NCBI RefSeq assembly: GCF_900112365.1
Contig: NZ_FOLQ01000023.1
Location: 52,782-89,399 of the forward strand
Source of the DNA: Spirosoma endophyticum
GTDB taxonomy: Bacteria; Bacteroidota; Bacteroidia; Cytophagales; Spirosomataceae
Direction: 5' to 3'
DNA: 36,618 nucleotides
The translations under genes were made by a program, and so were the position numbers. Positions 24,753 through 32,691 of this stretch are shown one piece after another. Within the stretch, counting starts at the first letter, position 1. Each line of letters opens with the position of its first letter. The notes below the pieces were generated by a model. It was not told where the DNA came from. It worked only from the letters and a program-made list of their open reading frames with translations, and searched no databases.

Positions 24753-25389
24753 CTTTAAGTTAGTCTGTAATTGTAAAAACGGAACGGAGATAAATTTGAT
24801 CAGTGGTGCGTATTACTGAAAATTGGTATTTAGCCTCAATAGGTAAAATATTACAAGGCTACTTATAAAGTATTTAGCCAACGGTAAATTTTGCTGCCTA
24901 GTCAGTACTGTGTTAAGCGGATTCAGCGACGTTGCTACTGAACTTGGGGCGTTGCCCATACGGGTCTAACGTACTAGCTAAGAAAAGTTGGAAAGGGATA
25001 AAAACTAGATTCGGTTTTGTTCAAGTGTGGGGTATCCTGAATAACCGGTACATTACTTTCGTGTAGAGTAGTTAATTAACTATTTGTCAATATTTTACAA
25101 CGAAGATTTTATTTTAACGGTCGATTGATTGAAAAGGGAAAGTAAGGTTGATGATCTAGTTCATTCTCTTTTAAAACGTTTCATATTGTCGTTCGCAAAT
25201 TCAAATTTCACCAATGGCATCTTGTTAACGGCTATTCTGAAATCACAGAATGCTCTAACCAAGTCATGAGGATTTATGTACGATTCTGCAAACGCACCCA
25301 ATAATGTGTTTGTCCATTGCTGAGACAACTTCTTTACGCATCTTCGGGTCTAGCTTTAATGTGTATCTTCTAATAAATTCCCACGTACT
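24753..25389. other. AT-rich intergenic region with one dispersed repeat
   Basis: About 640 bp with no coding frame of sensible composition and no RNA gene recognised. It contains the second copy of the dispersed repeat (24987-25008) and must hold the promoter of the truncated lipoprotein gene. Confidence 0.45.
24987..25008. repeat. dispersed intergenic repeat, copy 2
   Basis: GTTGGAAAGGGATAAAAACT followed by AG, identical to 903-925 except for one G fewer in the G run. The 24-kb separation and non-coding location of both copies make chance unlikely but not excluded. Confidence 0.4.
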
Positions 25390-25560
25390 ATGCACCTACC
25401 TCAACGCCGCGTTTCGTTGCTTTTGACCACGGCTGCCCTCCTCGCAGGGGCTTGTAGTAAAGACCCTGCATTAACCTCGCTTGATCCGCAAGATCTATTG
25501 TTGGTCAAAAAAGTGACCGCTTCTTATCAGGGATCAGGCACTGGACTTGCAACAAAATAC
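25390..25560 (+). pseudogene. lipoprotein gene truncated by IS3 insertion
   Basis: The first 57 codons of a lipoprotein are present: basic start MHLPQRRVS, hydrophobic core LLLTTAALLAGAC with Cys22, then SKDPALTSLDPQDLLLVKK. At 25561 the frame runs into the insertion element, which supplies four more codons (WTNL) and a stop. The rest of the gene is not found on the other side of the element, so the 3' part has been lost or moved. The parent family cannot be recognised from the remnant. Confidence 0.7.
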
Positions 25561-25571
25561 TGGACAAATCT

Positions 25572-26405
25572 TTAAGCAACATGTTGCAGTTGCCCATTAT
25601 AATAGTCGAAAGGGGAAAGATAGCCTAACGATGAATGTCGCCGTTGACGATTGTACCAAATTTCAATATATTCAAAGACCGCCTGTTTAGCCATGGCTCG
25701 CGACTGGAAATTCTGCTGATAGACCAACTCTGACTTCAACGTCTTGAAAAAGCTTTCCGCCACGGCATTATCCCAGCAGTTACCTTTCCCACTCATGCTT
25801 TGCAATACCAACGGGTGTTTTTTGAGCAGTTTGGTAAAAGCATGACAGGCATACTGAACCCCTCGATCTGAATGAAAGATCAGGTTTCGTTCAATGGGCC
25901 GATTTTTTATCGCCATCTGCCAAGCTGGTATAGTTGTCTCAGCGGCCCTCATGGACTTACTTAAGGCCCAACCGATCACTTTTCGATCATACAAATCCAT
26001 AATCATCGTCAGATAGATCCAACCTTCACCAGTACGGATATACGTCAGGTCCGAAACCCATGCCTGACCCGGTTTTGCCGGGTTGAACTGGCGATTTAAA
26101 TGGTTTTCTGCGACCGGGTAAGCATGCTTTGAATCGGTGGTTGTGACCACATATTTCTTCTGAATGATACTCTTCAGATTGGCCTGCTTCATGAGTCTGG
26201 CCACTCGTGGTCGGGATACGTTTACGCCTTGAGCACGAAGATCCTGAGTGATTTTAGGGCTACCATAACGGCCTTTACTAGCTGTCAATGAACCACTTAT
26301 TAACTCAATAATCGTCTTGTTCTCCCTTGTCCTATTGGTTGGTCGCTGGGCTAACCAATAGTAATAGCCACTGCGGCTCACGTTTAGTACTTTACACATC
26401 CGCAC
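25572..26405 (-). CDS. IS3-family transposase orfB (integrase core)
   Basis: The catalytic DDE residues are visible: WVSDLTYI (D119), FHSDRGVQY (D180) and NAVAESFFKTLKSE (E217). A leading HTH-like part (RSGYYYWL, GRYGSPKITQDL) and the closing YNRQRRHSSLGYLSPFDYY complete the family pattern. The D180-E217 gap is 36 residues, one more than usual for IS3. The frame is open further upstream without stops, encoding FQFIKAHQGEFPVETG, which is the usual orfB beginning. The product is therefore probably made as an orfA-orfB fusion by a -1 frameshift. A GTG (26405) or ATG (26399) start could give the free orfB. The gene looks intact. Confidence 0.9.
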   Translation of the reverse strand: MRMCKVLNVSRSGYYYWLAQRPTNRTRENKTIIELISGSLTASKGRYGSPKITQDLRAQGVNVSRPRVARLMKQANLKSIIQKKYVVTTTDSKHAYPVAENHLNRQFNPAKPGQAWVSDLTYIRTGEGWIYLTMIMDLYDRKVIGWALSKSMRAAETTIPAWQMAIKNRPIERNLIFHSDRGVQYACHAFTKLLKKHPLVLQSMSGKGNCWDNAVAESFFKTLKSELVYQQNFQSRAMAKQAVFEYIEIWYNRQRRHSSLGYLSPFDYYNGQLQHVA

Positions 26406-26446
26406 CGGCGGACCGGTCTCAACGGGAAACTCACCTTGGTGAGCTT

Positions 26447-26752
26447 TTATGAACTGAAAAATGTCCCGTCGTTCCTGGAGAAGATGCCGACCGCCTTTTT
26501 TAGAATATCGCGCTCTAATTCAGCTTGTTTGAGCTCTTTTCTGAGACGTAAAATTTCTTGCTGTTCTTGACTTGGCCCAGTTCGACCACTAAGGTTGTCT
26601 GTTTGTGCGAATGAGTGTTCCTTACGCCATCGGGTCAGAATCTGGGGTGTGATGCCCAATTCGTCAGCAGTGTTTTTGATTGACCCCTTGGCATCGGCCA
26701 ACTCCACCGCCATCTTTTTAAATTCCTCGTCGTACTGTCTCCTGGTTTTCAT
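26447..26752 (-). CDS. IS3-family transposase orfA
   Basis: 101 aa. Helix-turn-helix of the HTH_Tnp_1 type: MKTRRQYDEEFKKMAVELAD, then IKNTADELGITPQILTRW. A leucine-zipper-like helix follows (QQEILRLRKELKQAELERDI, then LKKAVGIF). The frame ends soon after SRNDGTFFSS. At its end the mRNA reads ACA TTT TTC AGT; slipping back one base after TTC continues in the orfB frame, which is the expected site of programmed -1 frameshifting. The start is ATG at 26752. Confidence 0.9.
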   Translation of the reverse strand: MKTRRQYDEEFKKMAVELADAKGSIKNTADELGITPQILTRWRKEHSFAQTDNLSGRTGPSQEQQEILRLRKELKQAELERDILKKAVGIFSRNDGTFFSS

Positions 26753-26800
26753 GGTTCACTAAGTTAGATCATGCTTAACTTAATGTCCAGTCAAATGTAG

Positions 26801-27022
26801 CAGCTCCACAAACGCATGAAGCGGCTTCGTCAACGGACGGTGGAACCCGTCTTATGTAGTCTAGTGGAGTACAATGGGTTGCGAAAGATTAATGTACGGG
26901 GTAAAGCTGGGGCCCACAAGGTGATGCTGATGGCGGCTACTGCCTTCAACCTCAAGAAGTATATGAAGTTCACCACCAAGTCCACTCTCAGCCAGGCCAT
27001 AGCCCTAAGGGTGGAATGGTAA
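26801..27022 (+). pseudogene. C-terminal remnant of an IS1182-type transposase
   Basis: The frame from CAG at 26801 encodes QLHKRMKRLRQRTVEPVLCS, then NGLRKINVRGKAGAHKVMLM and ATAFNLKKYMKF. The pattern RTVEPV...GLRKIN...HKVM...AFNLKKY is the typical C-terminal end of IS1182/IS1380-like DDE transposases, after the catalytic Glu (E in VEPV). Everything N-terminal is missing; the IS3 element ends only 11 bp upstream. The related sequence GAGTTGTGCAAC at 27141-27152 may belong to the old element end. Confidence 0.7.
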
Positions 27023-27336
27023 TTGTCTTCTCAAGACTCTTTTCTGGGCTTTGGCGTGCTTTTTCTCAACTAAGAAGGGTAGACCAGGGTAGAAAATCTT
27101 ATTCGCCGATTCAGATACTGAATAATCGATATAATAAGCGGAGTTGTGCAACAGCCACGCTCCTTCCGTGTGATTGAGCGGGCAGCTTACAATAGCTGCC
27201 CGCAATAGAGTTGGAATTGTAGAGCTACAGCCAAGTAGTGACGACTTTTACGGTCCGCCGTTGCGCCAGGCCGCTGGAGCGGTACAATTTTTCAATGACA
27301 CCCGAAATACCTTTACATGCATTAGTGTCAGTTAGT
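27023..27336. other. intergenic region with a 10-bp perfect hairpin
   Basis: GCGGGCAGCT (27178-27187) and AGCTGCCCGC (27194-27203) form a perfect stem with a 6-nt loop. It lies downstream of the histidine kinase gene (minus strand) and may end its transcript or be part of the old IS1182 end. No gene was found. Confidence 0.5.
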
Positions 27337-28635
27337 TTAGGTAAATCTAGCGAAGGCTGACTGGAGGGGGATATGGATCCGACAGGTGGTTCCCTGGTGT
27401 TGCTGACTCTCCACCAGAAGTCGGCCTCCGTGCAGGTCGATAAACTGACGAGCAATGCTCAAGCCCAGACCCGTACCTTCAATCAAGCGCGCATTGTGGG
27501 CCCGATGAAACGGTTCAAATAAATGGGGCATATCCTCGGCGGGAATCCCGATGCCCTGATCGGTCACCTCAAAGACGAACTCCGAAGCGCCGAAACGAAC
27601 TACCAGCCGGGGATCGGCGGACGAAAACTTGACGGCATTAACCAGTATATTGAGGAGCGTGTGGGTGAGTAAGAAAGCGTCGGCATCAACCATCCTGGGT
27701 GAACCCTCTAGCCTGAACTGAACCTGGCGCCCATCGGGCCGATCCGTAAAGTGAGTGGCCAGTAGCTCTCTACACAAGCCCACCACATCCACCGGTTGGG
27801 GATGGAAGGCGAACTTACCCATACCCAGCTGATTATGAGTCAGCACCCCGCTTAACAGCGCTGCAAACCGCTTGATCTCGTGTTGGATAATTCCGATGTG
27901 CCGCTGAAACGGTGACAGGGAGACCCCCACTAACTGACCCACATAGGAGTTAATCAAATCGATGCTGGTTTCAATGGTGGTTAAGGGCGTGCGGAATTCG
28001 TGGGAGACCATACTCACAAAGGTCGACTTAAGGACCTGCAGCTCTCGTTCCCGGGCCAGGGCCTTACTGAGGTGCAGCTTGGCTTTCTGGAGTCGAATTA
28101 CCTGCCGCTGCCCCTGTTTCTGCGCCTGCAGTAACTCCGTGGTCTGGCGGCCTAAGACCAGCAGGGCCACTACCTGCCGCCCCAGGGAAGCTAAGGCCTG
28201 CGCCTGGGTTTCCGATAAGCGATTGGGTTTGGTATCAATCACGCACAAGGTGCCCAGGGCATAGCCTTCCGGGGTCACTAAGGGGACGCCCGCATAAAAC
28301 AGGATGTTTGGCTCTCCCTGCACCAGGGGATTCTGGGCAAATCGTTCATCCAGCCGGGCATCGGGCACCAGCATCAGCTGCTCCGGGTTCAGAATAGCGT
28401 GCGCACAGAAGGAACTAGTCCGCGGGGTTTGGGACTGGCTAAAACCGACGCGTGCTTTAAACCATTGGCGCTCTTGATCCACGAAGGTGATCAGCGAGAT
28501 GGGGGTTTGGCAGATGTGAGCCGCTAGCTGAGTAAGGTCTTCATAATGCTGCTCGGGCAGCGAATCCAGAATGTCATAGTGGACCAGATTGGCTAGCCGC
28601 TTTAACTCAGCTTGGGTATTGGCAGGAATATCCAT
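27337..28635 (-). CDS. GAF-domain sensor histidine kinase, cytosolic
   Basis: 432 aa from the ATG at 28635. I prefer it over the ATG at 28683, whose extra 16 residues are not family-like. A GAF domain at about 15-160 opens with LANLVHYDILDSLPEQHYED and has FYAGVPLVTPEGYALGTLCV, a pattern common in this kinase type. A coiled coil leads to the HisKA box FVSMVSHEFRTPLTTIETS with His212. The ATPase part has LLNILVNAVKFSS (N333), VTDQGIGIP (G1) and EGTGLGLSIARQFIDLHGG (G2). There is no membrane helix. Its partner could be the receiver-AraC protein encoded 630 bp upstream on the same strand. The stimulus is unknown. Confidence 0.93.
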   Translation of the reverse strand: MDIPANTQAELKRLANLVHYDILDSLPEQHYEDLTQLAAHICQTPISLITFVDQERQWFKARVGFSQSQTPRTSSFCAHAILNPEQLMLVPDARLDERFAQNPLVQGEPNILFYAGVPLVTPEGYALGTLCVIDTKPNRLSETQAQALASLGRQVVALLVLGRQTTELLQAQKQGQRQVIRLQKAKLHLSKALARERELQVLKSTFVSMVSHEFRTPLTTIETSIDLINSYVGQLVGVSLSPFQRHIGIIQHEIKRFAALLSGVLTHNQLGMGKFAFHPQPVDVVGLCRELLATHFTDRPDGRQVQFRLEGSPRMVDADAFLLTHTLLNILVNAVKFSSADPRLVVRFGASEFVFEVTDQGIGIPAEDMPHLFEPFHRAHNARLIEGTGLGLSIARQFIDLHGGRLLVESQQHQGTTCRIHIPLQSAFARFT

Positions 28636-28879
28636 GGTAAAACGGGTTGACTCGACCAGTAGACTACTACTAAGGTAAGGCAATGATCGCCAAGTTGCTA
28701 GCGCCTACCGACCGTTTTGACCATGAGCGAACTGGATCAACGTCTGATCACTGGTATTTGACAAGAAATAGACCTGCTGGGTCAAATAGCCCCCCGTACA
28801 TTTATATCCTAATAACCGCTCTCGGGTCGTCAGGTCGCCCGGGAAGTAGCCTTGTTTATACACTTCTACCTTAATTGCT

Positions 28880-29227
28880 ATGACGCCTTCTATCAACACC
28901 AATTTCTCTCCGGCATTATTTCTTAACGAAGAACCGGGCCGTTCCTGGCAAACCGAGCTAGAGCGCTTCAACCATAATTATTATCTACTGGAAACCATAC
29001 TCGATCTATCGGTCGGATTACCTAGTCACCTGACCACCCAGTATCTTACCTGTCAAGAGCAGATGCGGCACACGCTGGAACAACTACTAACCGAACTGGA
29101 GCCGACGACCGCCAGCCACCGGGTCAATGGCCCCAAACCGGTTGGCTTTTTACCCCGCCATACCACAGTCCTCCAGCACATGAACCAGCAGGTAACTCGT
29201 TTGCTCGGGGCCACTCATCAGGCTTGA
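28880..29227 (+). CDS. small helical protein with HTTVL motif, 115 aa
   Basis: I do not recognise a named family. The protein is predicted all-helical: ELERFNHNYYLLETILDL, QEQMRHTLEQLLTELEP, then FLPRHTTVLQHMNQQVTRLL. The last segment contains F-x-x-R-H-T-T-V-L, which resembles FFARHTAILL in the protein at 31910 and KLAAHTEIL in the protein at 35835. It lies between the GAF kinase (minus) and the receiver-AraC gene (minus), on the opposite strand. It could be a signalling adaptor, but this rests only on context and shape. Confidence 0.65.
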   Translation: MTPSINTNFSPALFLNEEPGRSWQTELERFNHNYYLLETILDLSVGLPSHLTTQYLTCQEQMRHTLEQLLTELEPTTASHRVNGPKPVGFLPRHTTVLQHMNQQVTRLLGATHQA

Positions 29228-29264
29228 GGCGAGCTGACGCTCTACCGCTAATACGGCCGTCTCT

Positions 29265-30032
29265 TTACGCCTTAGTGCTGCCCGTAGTCGGAAGCCAATT
29301 GGCTTGCCGATAACGTAGGGGGGAAAGCCCGTAGGCTTCTTTGAAACAGTGTGAAAAGGCCGATAAACTGCTGAACCCACACCGGACAGCTACGACCTGT
29401 AGGGGCCGATCCGTATCGACTAAGTAGCTAGCCGCTTTCAGCAGCCGGTAGTCTTTCAACACCTGGCTGAAGCTCCGCTGGCAGTAGTGCTTGAGCTGTC
29501 GTTGTAAAGCGGATGGACTCCGGTGCATGGCCTCGGCCAGTTGGTCTAGACCGAATGAAGCCTGGGAATAGGCGTGCTCCAAGTGCTCACTGACTTGGCG
29601 GATAAACTGAATGTCCGGTGTTTCCTGAGCGATCTTCCGCTGGAGTTGATAGCGGATCAGCTCGGTTTGCTGATGAATCAGATTGGTAATCTTGAGCAGT
29701 AACTCAGCACTGGAGAAGGGTTTACAAACGTAATCAACGGCCCCCAGGCTTAATCCTTCCAGCCGCTCGGCCGGGCTTTCCTTGGCCGTTAGAAAGATCA
29801 GGGGGATGGACCGGTAGAGCGTATTCTGTTGAAGGGCTCGCAGAAAGGCGAGTCCATCCATCTCCGGCATGAGGATATCACAGATGATCAGATCGGGTCG
29901 AAACAGGGGGAGTAGGGCTAGCGCCTGAGCGCCGTGCTCAACGGCGCGCACCTGGTAGTGAGCCAGTTCCAATTGTTCCTTGAGGTTGTCTCGTAAAACG
30001 GGATAGTCCTCAATTAGTAAAACGTTTGGCAT
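29265..30032 (-). CDS. response regulator with AraC-type DNA-binding domain
   Basis: 255 aa. The receiver domain (1-120) has the acidic residues E8 and D9 (LIEDY), the phosphorylation site D52 (LIICDILMPEMDGLAFL), T82 (FLTAKE) and K104 (YVCKPF). After a linker, the AraC/XylS HTH (about 155-250) is clear: FGLDQLAEAMHRSPSALQRQ, then LKAASYLVDTDRPLQVVAV and GFSSLSAFSHCFKEAYGLSP. Only one other gene with a complete kinase is on this strand nearby, the GAF kinase at 27337, so pairing with it is plausible. The gene is followed at once by the unrelated plus-strand gene 28880-29227, so it is not in a simple operon. Confidence 0.93.
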   Translation of the reverse strand: MPNVLLIEDYPVLRDNLKEQLELAHYQVRAVEHGAQALALLPLFRPDLIICDILMPEMDGLAFLRALQQNTLYRSIPLIFLTAKESPAERLEGLSLGAVDYVCKPFSSAELLLKITNLIHQQTELIRYQLQRKIAQETPDIQFIRQVSEHLEHAYSQASFGLDQLAEAMHRSPSALQRQLKHYCQRSFSQVLKDYRLLKAASYLVDTDRPLQVVAVRCGFSSLSAFSHCFKEAYGLSPLRYRQANWLPTTGSTKA

Positions 30033-30582
30033 ATAGTAAGCAAGTTGAGCATGAAAACAGCTTTGGGGAGCGGAGCATCTGTATGTCGGCGCGAGGTCGT
30101 TAACGAGTCCCGATGACTGATCGTTAGATTCCGATCAGGCGCTGAGTGATCCACCACACCCGTACCGAAGGCTCGTCTAATCTGTCCTTTCTTACTGAGG
30201 ACTCTAAGTAACGTGGTTTCATTATAGAGGAACACATCTTGTTTAGACGTTTTGTTTAAAAAAATGCTTAAATAGGCTAAACAAAATTCGTAGGTTTCCA
30301 CACTCGACGGTAGCCAAGAAAAACGATTAATTACAAACCTATCAGTCAGCTTGAAGGGGTTATGGTCTACCTTTATGACGCTACGGTATACCGAAATGCT
30401 TGGTCGAAACAATATAACCCCTCAACTATACGGGTTAGTGGCGATGGAATCGATGTTATCCAGCCAAGATTAACTTGATCCATCGCCCGTTCCCTAACTT
30501 ATGAGGGCTTTCGAAAGCGTTTCGTTGGTTCTGGGCGGTTTACCTAATCAAGCAGTACCACTCAAAGGGCTCTTCAACACGT
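30033..30582. other. intergenic region of 550 bp
   Basis: A 132-codon minus-strand frame (30014-30412) overlaps the start of the receiver-AraC gene by 19 bp. Its Ser/Thr/Arg-heavy composition and lack of motifs make it unconvincing. No RNA gene is recognised. The region should hold promoters for both flanking genes. Confidence 0.4.
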
Positions 30583-31083
30583 ATGCAAGCGAACGCGTTA
30601 ATGGCCTGTAACTTCCAGCAAGCCAAACTGCTGATTATTGAAAATCAGGAGTTTTCCTGGATTGTAACTCGATTAGCCTTAGAAACAAGCCTGCCCGAGA
30701 TCCAGCTCGATCGGGTGTCTACGTCCCAGCAAGCCATGACCTACCTGGATAATTGCTTAGCCCAGGAGGTAGCCTTACCCAAGCTGATTTTAGTCGAGTT
30801 GTACCTGCCTCGTCGAGCAGACGGCTTAAGCTTAGTCAGGGCACTTCGCGATTGGCTAGCTCAAAGTTTATGTCCCCAACTACCCATCCTGGCGATGAGC
30901 TCATCGCCTACCCCGTTCGATGTCCAGGAAAGCTACCGCTCAGGAGCTAGCGTGTATGTAGTAAAAGGGATCGATATGGATCAACAGATCGCTGTCTACA
31001 AAGCCATACGGCAATTTTGGTGGCAAACCAGTGTGTTGCCTCTGACGGCAGAACAAGTCGTGAGTTTAGAGGGGGATGGGTGA
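30583..31083 (+). CDS. degenerate receiver-domain protein, Glu at the phosphorylation site
   Basis: 166 aa. The receiver fold is recognisable: KLLIIENQEFSWIVTRLAL, PKLILVELYLPRRADGLSLV, QLPILAMSSSPTPFDVQES and GASVYVVKGID. Key residues are changed. The acidic pair is E20-N21 instead of two Asp, and the acceptor position is E72 (VELYLP, where LDLxxP is usual). K128 is kept. A Glu in place of Asp can mimic the phosphorylated state. The protein has no output domain, so it may act as a constitutive or partner-binding adaptor. It starts at ATG 30583; a second Met (M7) is also possible. Confidence 0.85.
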   Translation: MQANALMACNFQQAKLLIIENQEFSWIVTRLALETSLPEIQLDRVSTSQQAMTYLDNCLAQEVALPKLILVELYLPRRADGLSLVRALRDWLAQSLCPQLPILAMSSSPTPFDVQESYRSGASVYVVKGIDMDQQIAVYKAIRQFWWQTSVLPLTAEQVVSLEGDG

Positions 31084-31471
31084 AACGGGGATTTGCCCTC
31101 AAGTCGGCAAGAACAAGACCGATCACTACCTGCCAGAAGCAGCGTAAAATCGCTTTAACTAATTCACTTTCAGTACTTTACGGGTATAGCCTCTTGCCAT
31201 CAGAGGACCTCCATTGAGCCTGAACGAACAAGAGTCCCTTAGGAGCTTAAGGGAGGACCACTAGCGCGGGGTAATTTCTGATAACTGACTGGTAGTGTCT
31301 GCGTCTGACATGCTTCAGGCTCGCCCATTCAAGCACGCCTTTTATCTTATTATAGGTGGCCCTAAAACATCGGAAAAATGCCTAAGACCTTACGGGTAGC
31401 CTTCGCGATAAAAGCGGAATTAGCTACCCGCTCTAAGAGTAGTTAACAACTAGTTGAACTGACAAATAAAT

Positions 31472-31506
31472 ACAACAAAGCCTGTTAACGCACCGGGCTT
31501 TGTTGT
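31472..31506 (-). terminator. terminator-like hairpin
   Basis: ACAACAAAGCC (31472-31482) and GGCTTTGTTGT (31496-31506) are perfect complements with a 13-nt loop. On the minus strand the stem is followed by TATTTATTTGTC, a T-rich tail; on the plus strand the tail is not T-rich. No minus-strand gene is known to its right, so its role is unclear. Confidence 0.5.
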
Positions 31507-31646
31507 CGAACTTGTACTTACCTTCTCGTAATTATTTTTGGCTCGTATTTACTTTCGATACTAACTGAAAAATCCGGACTGTCTTCGATAGGCCGCTAGC
31601 TCTAGTAAGTATACTCCTGGAAGCAACCAACCAAGCTAAAGTAAAG

Positions 31647-31793
31647 ATGCTTGCCACCATCGCCTCCTAAAAATCGACCCTGAAGCGGGCCAAATACTTA
31701 GTGGAACGCGGTGTCAGGTTGTTGGCGGAAGGTCTAGAATTGAGAAAGCATCATCAGATCCAGAAGTTCAAACGGCGACACGACCACTTTTGA
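31647..31793 (+). pseudogene. possible short gene interrupted by TAA
   Basis: From ATG 31647 the frame reads seven codons (MLATIAS), then TAA (31668-31670), then 40 further codons with gene-like composition (LKRAKYLVERGVRLLAEGLE, then KFKRRHDHF) before TGA. It could be a nonsense-disrupted small gene or a chance frame. No family is recognised. Confidence 0.2.
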
Positions 31794-31909
31794 CAAAAAA
31801 CAGACCTCCTAAGTCAAAAAGAACCCCTTACTTTTAGGCCAGCTTACAGCCTTTCCTTCGTTGGGCCATTTAGAACGAGTGATCGTTTTACATCCTAAAT
31901 CAGTTTGGT

Positions 31910-32242
31910 ATGACACCCTCCCTTACCGCCGGTTTTACCGGCGGACTATCTCTTCGCTCTAGGCCTAGCAAACCAAGAGGGAAATTGGCTACTACACGTA
32001 TTATCGGTGGATACGATCCTAAGCCTGAACATCAAGCTGCCAAGTCATCTTCCCATTCAGCTCAGGGTCTGGGCTGGCAAGGGCAGATAAGGAGCGCCCT
32101 GGACCAGGTACTGGAAGAAGTCGAGCTATTAACGAAAGCCAGATACCAGCTCGATCACCTGCCTGAAATTGATTTTTTCGCTCGTCATACGGCCATTTTA
32201 TTAGCCTACCCATCAACTGGTGCCTCCTTTACTCCGGGCTAA
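31910..32242 (+). CDS. small helical protein with HTAIL motif, 110 aa
   Basis: The first 50 residues are low-complexity and basic; the real start may be further in. The second half, WQGQIRSALDQVLEEVELLT and LPEIDFFARHTAILLAYPS, is helical and carries the F-x-A-R-H-T-A-I-L motif also seen in the small proteins at 28880 and, more loosely, 35835. In the other two proteins about 12 or more residues follow the motif, but here the frame changes to YPSTGASFTPG and stops, so the C-terminus may be truncated or frameshifted. Function is unknown. Confidence 0.5.
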   Translation: MTPSLTAGFTGGLSLRSRPSKPRGKLATTRIIGGYDPKPEHQAAKSSSHSAQGLGWQGQIRSALDQVLEEVELLTKARYQLDHLPEIDFFARHTAILLAYPSTGASFTPG

Positions 32243-32619
32243 TCAGCCTGCTTGAGCGGACCTAAGACCGTAGCGACGAGCACAGCTAACCTGTATTTAT
32301 TCCTTTTTAAAGGGGTATCCTACCATTCGCTTCGCGCAGGGCACTGGCTAACCGTCTGTGCCATTCAATCGTACAAATGTTGACCGCTCCCAATATTCTT
32401 GAGACAGACAACTTACTGATTTGTTAAATAAACGCTGGGGCGGGGCACTCATGGGGCAGATCTAGCCGGTAGAGAATTCTGGTAAGAGACCGGTAGAGCT
32501 TGTTTTCTGAAGCATTCACGAGGAGACCACCTACCAAAACGTATTCAAGAAACTGGCGGCCTGCGCCTAATCAGGAACCAGATGGATTCGTCGGTCTTAG
32601 TGGAGTAACCAGTGCCTTT
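32243..32619. other. intergenic region upstream of the PAS kinase
   Basis: About 375 bp with no coding frame of sensible composition and no RNA gene recognised. The leader hairpin at 32620 follows. Confidence 0.4.
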
Positions 32620-32667
32620 CGGCGTGCGTGATGGTATAGCGAATGGTCTATCCCGTCCCGCACGCCG
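32620..32667 (+). promoter_or_regulatory. 20-bp leader hairpin before the PAS kinase
   Basis: The arm 32620-32639 (CGGCGTGCG-T-GATGGTATAG) pairs with 32648-32667 (CTATCCCGTC-C-CGCACGCCG). This gives a 20-bp stem with two mismatches, one G-T pair and the 8-nt loop CGAATGGT. It ends 24 bases before the ATG at 32692. It could modulate translation or transcription of the kinase gene. Confidence 0.5.
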
Positions 32668-32691
32668 ACAAATTCTTAGCTGAGTGCCACC

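Larger units (their letters stand above)
25561..26789 (-). mobile_element. IS3-family insertion sequence, about 1.23 kb
   Basis: The element encodes orfA and orfB on the minus strand. Its ends begin TGGACAAATCTTTAAGCA on the left (25561) and, read inward from the right end (26789), TGGACATTAAGTTAAGCA. That is an imperfect inverted repeat with the TG...CA termini typical of the family. The match extends two bases outward (AC) on both sides. No target-site duplication is seen: the left flank is TAC and the right flank GTC. The two flanks belong to different genes, a lipoprotein on the left and a transposase remnant on the right, so the present arrangement arose by recombination or deletion after insertion. 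Confidence 0.85.
31084..31909. other. 826-bp region without an intact gene, several hairpins
   Basis: Besides the terminator-like hairpin listed separately, two stems are visible: TCCCTTA/TAAGGGA (31235-31254), and CGGGTAGC/GCTACCCG (31393-31400 with 31423-31430), whose inside also pairs in part (CTTCGC with GCGGAA). A remnant-like frame lies at 31647-31793. The region may hold a small RNA or be decayed DNA; the sequence does not decide. Confidence 0.4.

Noticed and set aside
30014..30412. 132-codon minus-strand frame upstream of the receiver-AraC gene
   Set aside because: It overlaps a certain gene start, has Ser/Thr/Arg-heavy composition and no domain.
31210..31510. Series of hairpins considered as a CRISPR-like array
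   Set aside because: The stems differ in sequence and spacing; there is no repeated unit and no cas gene.
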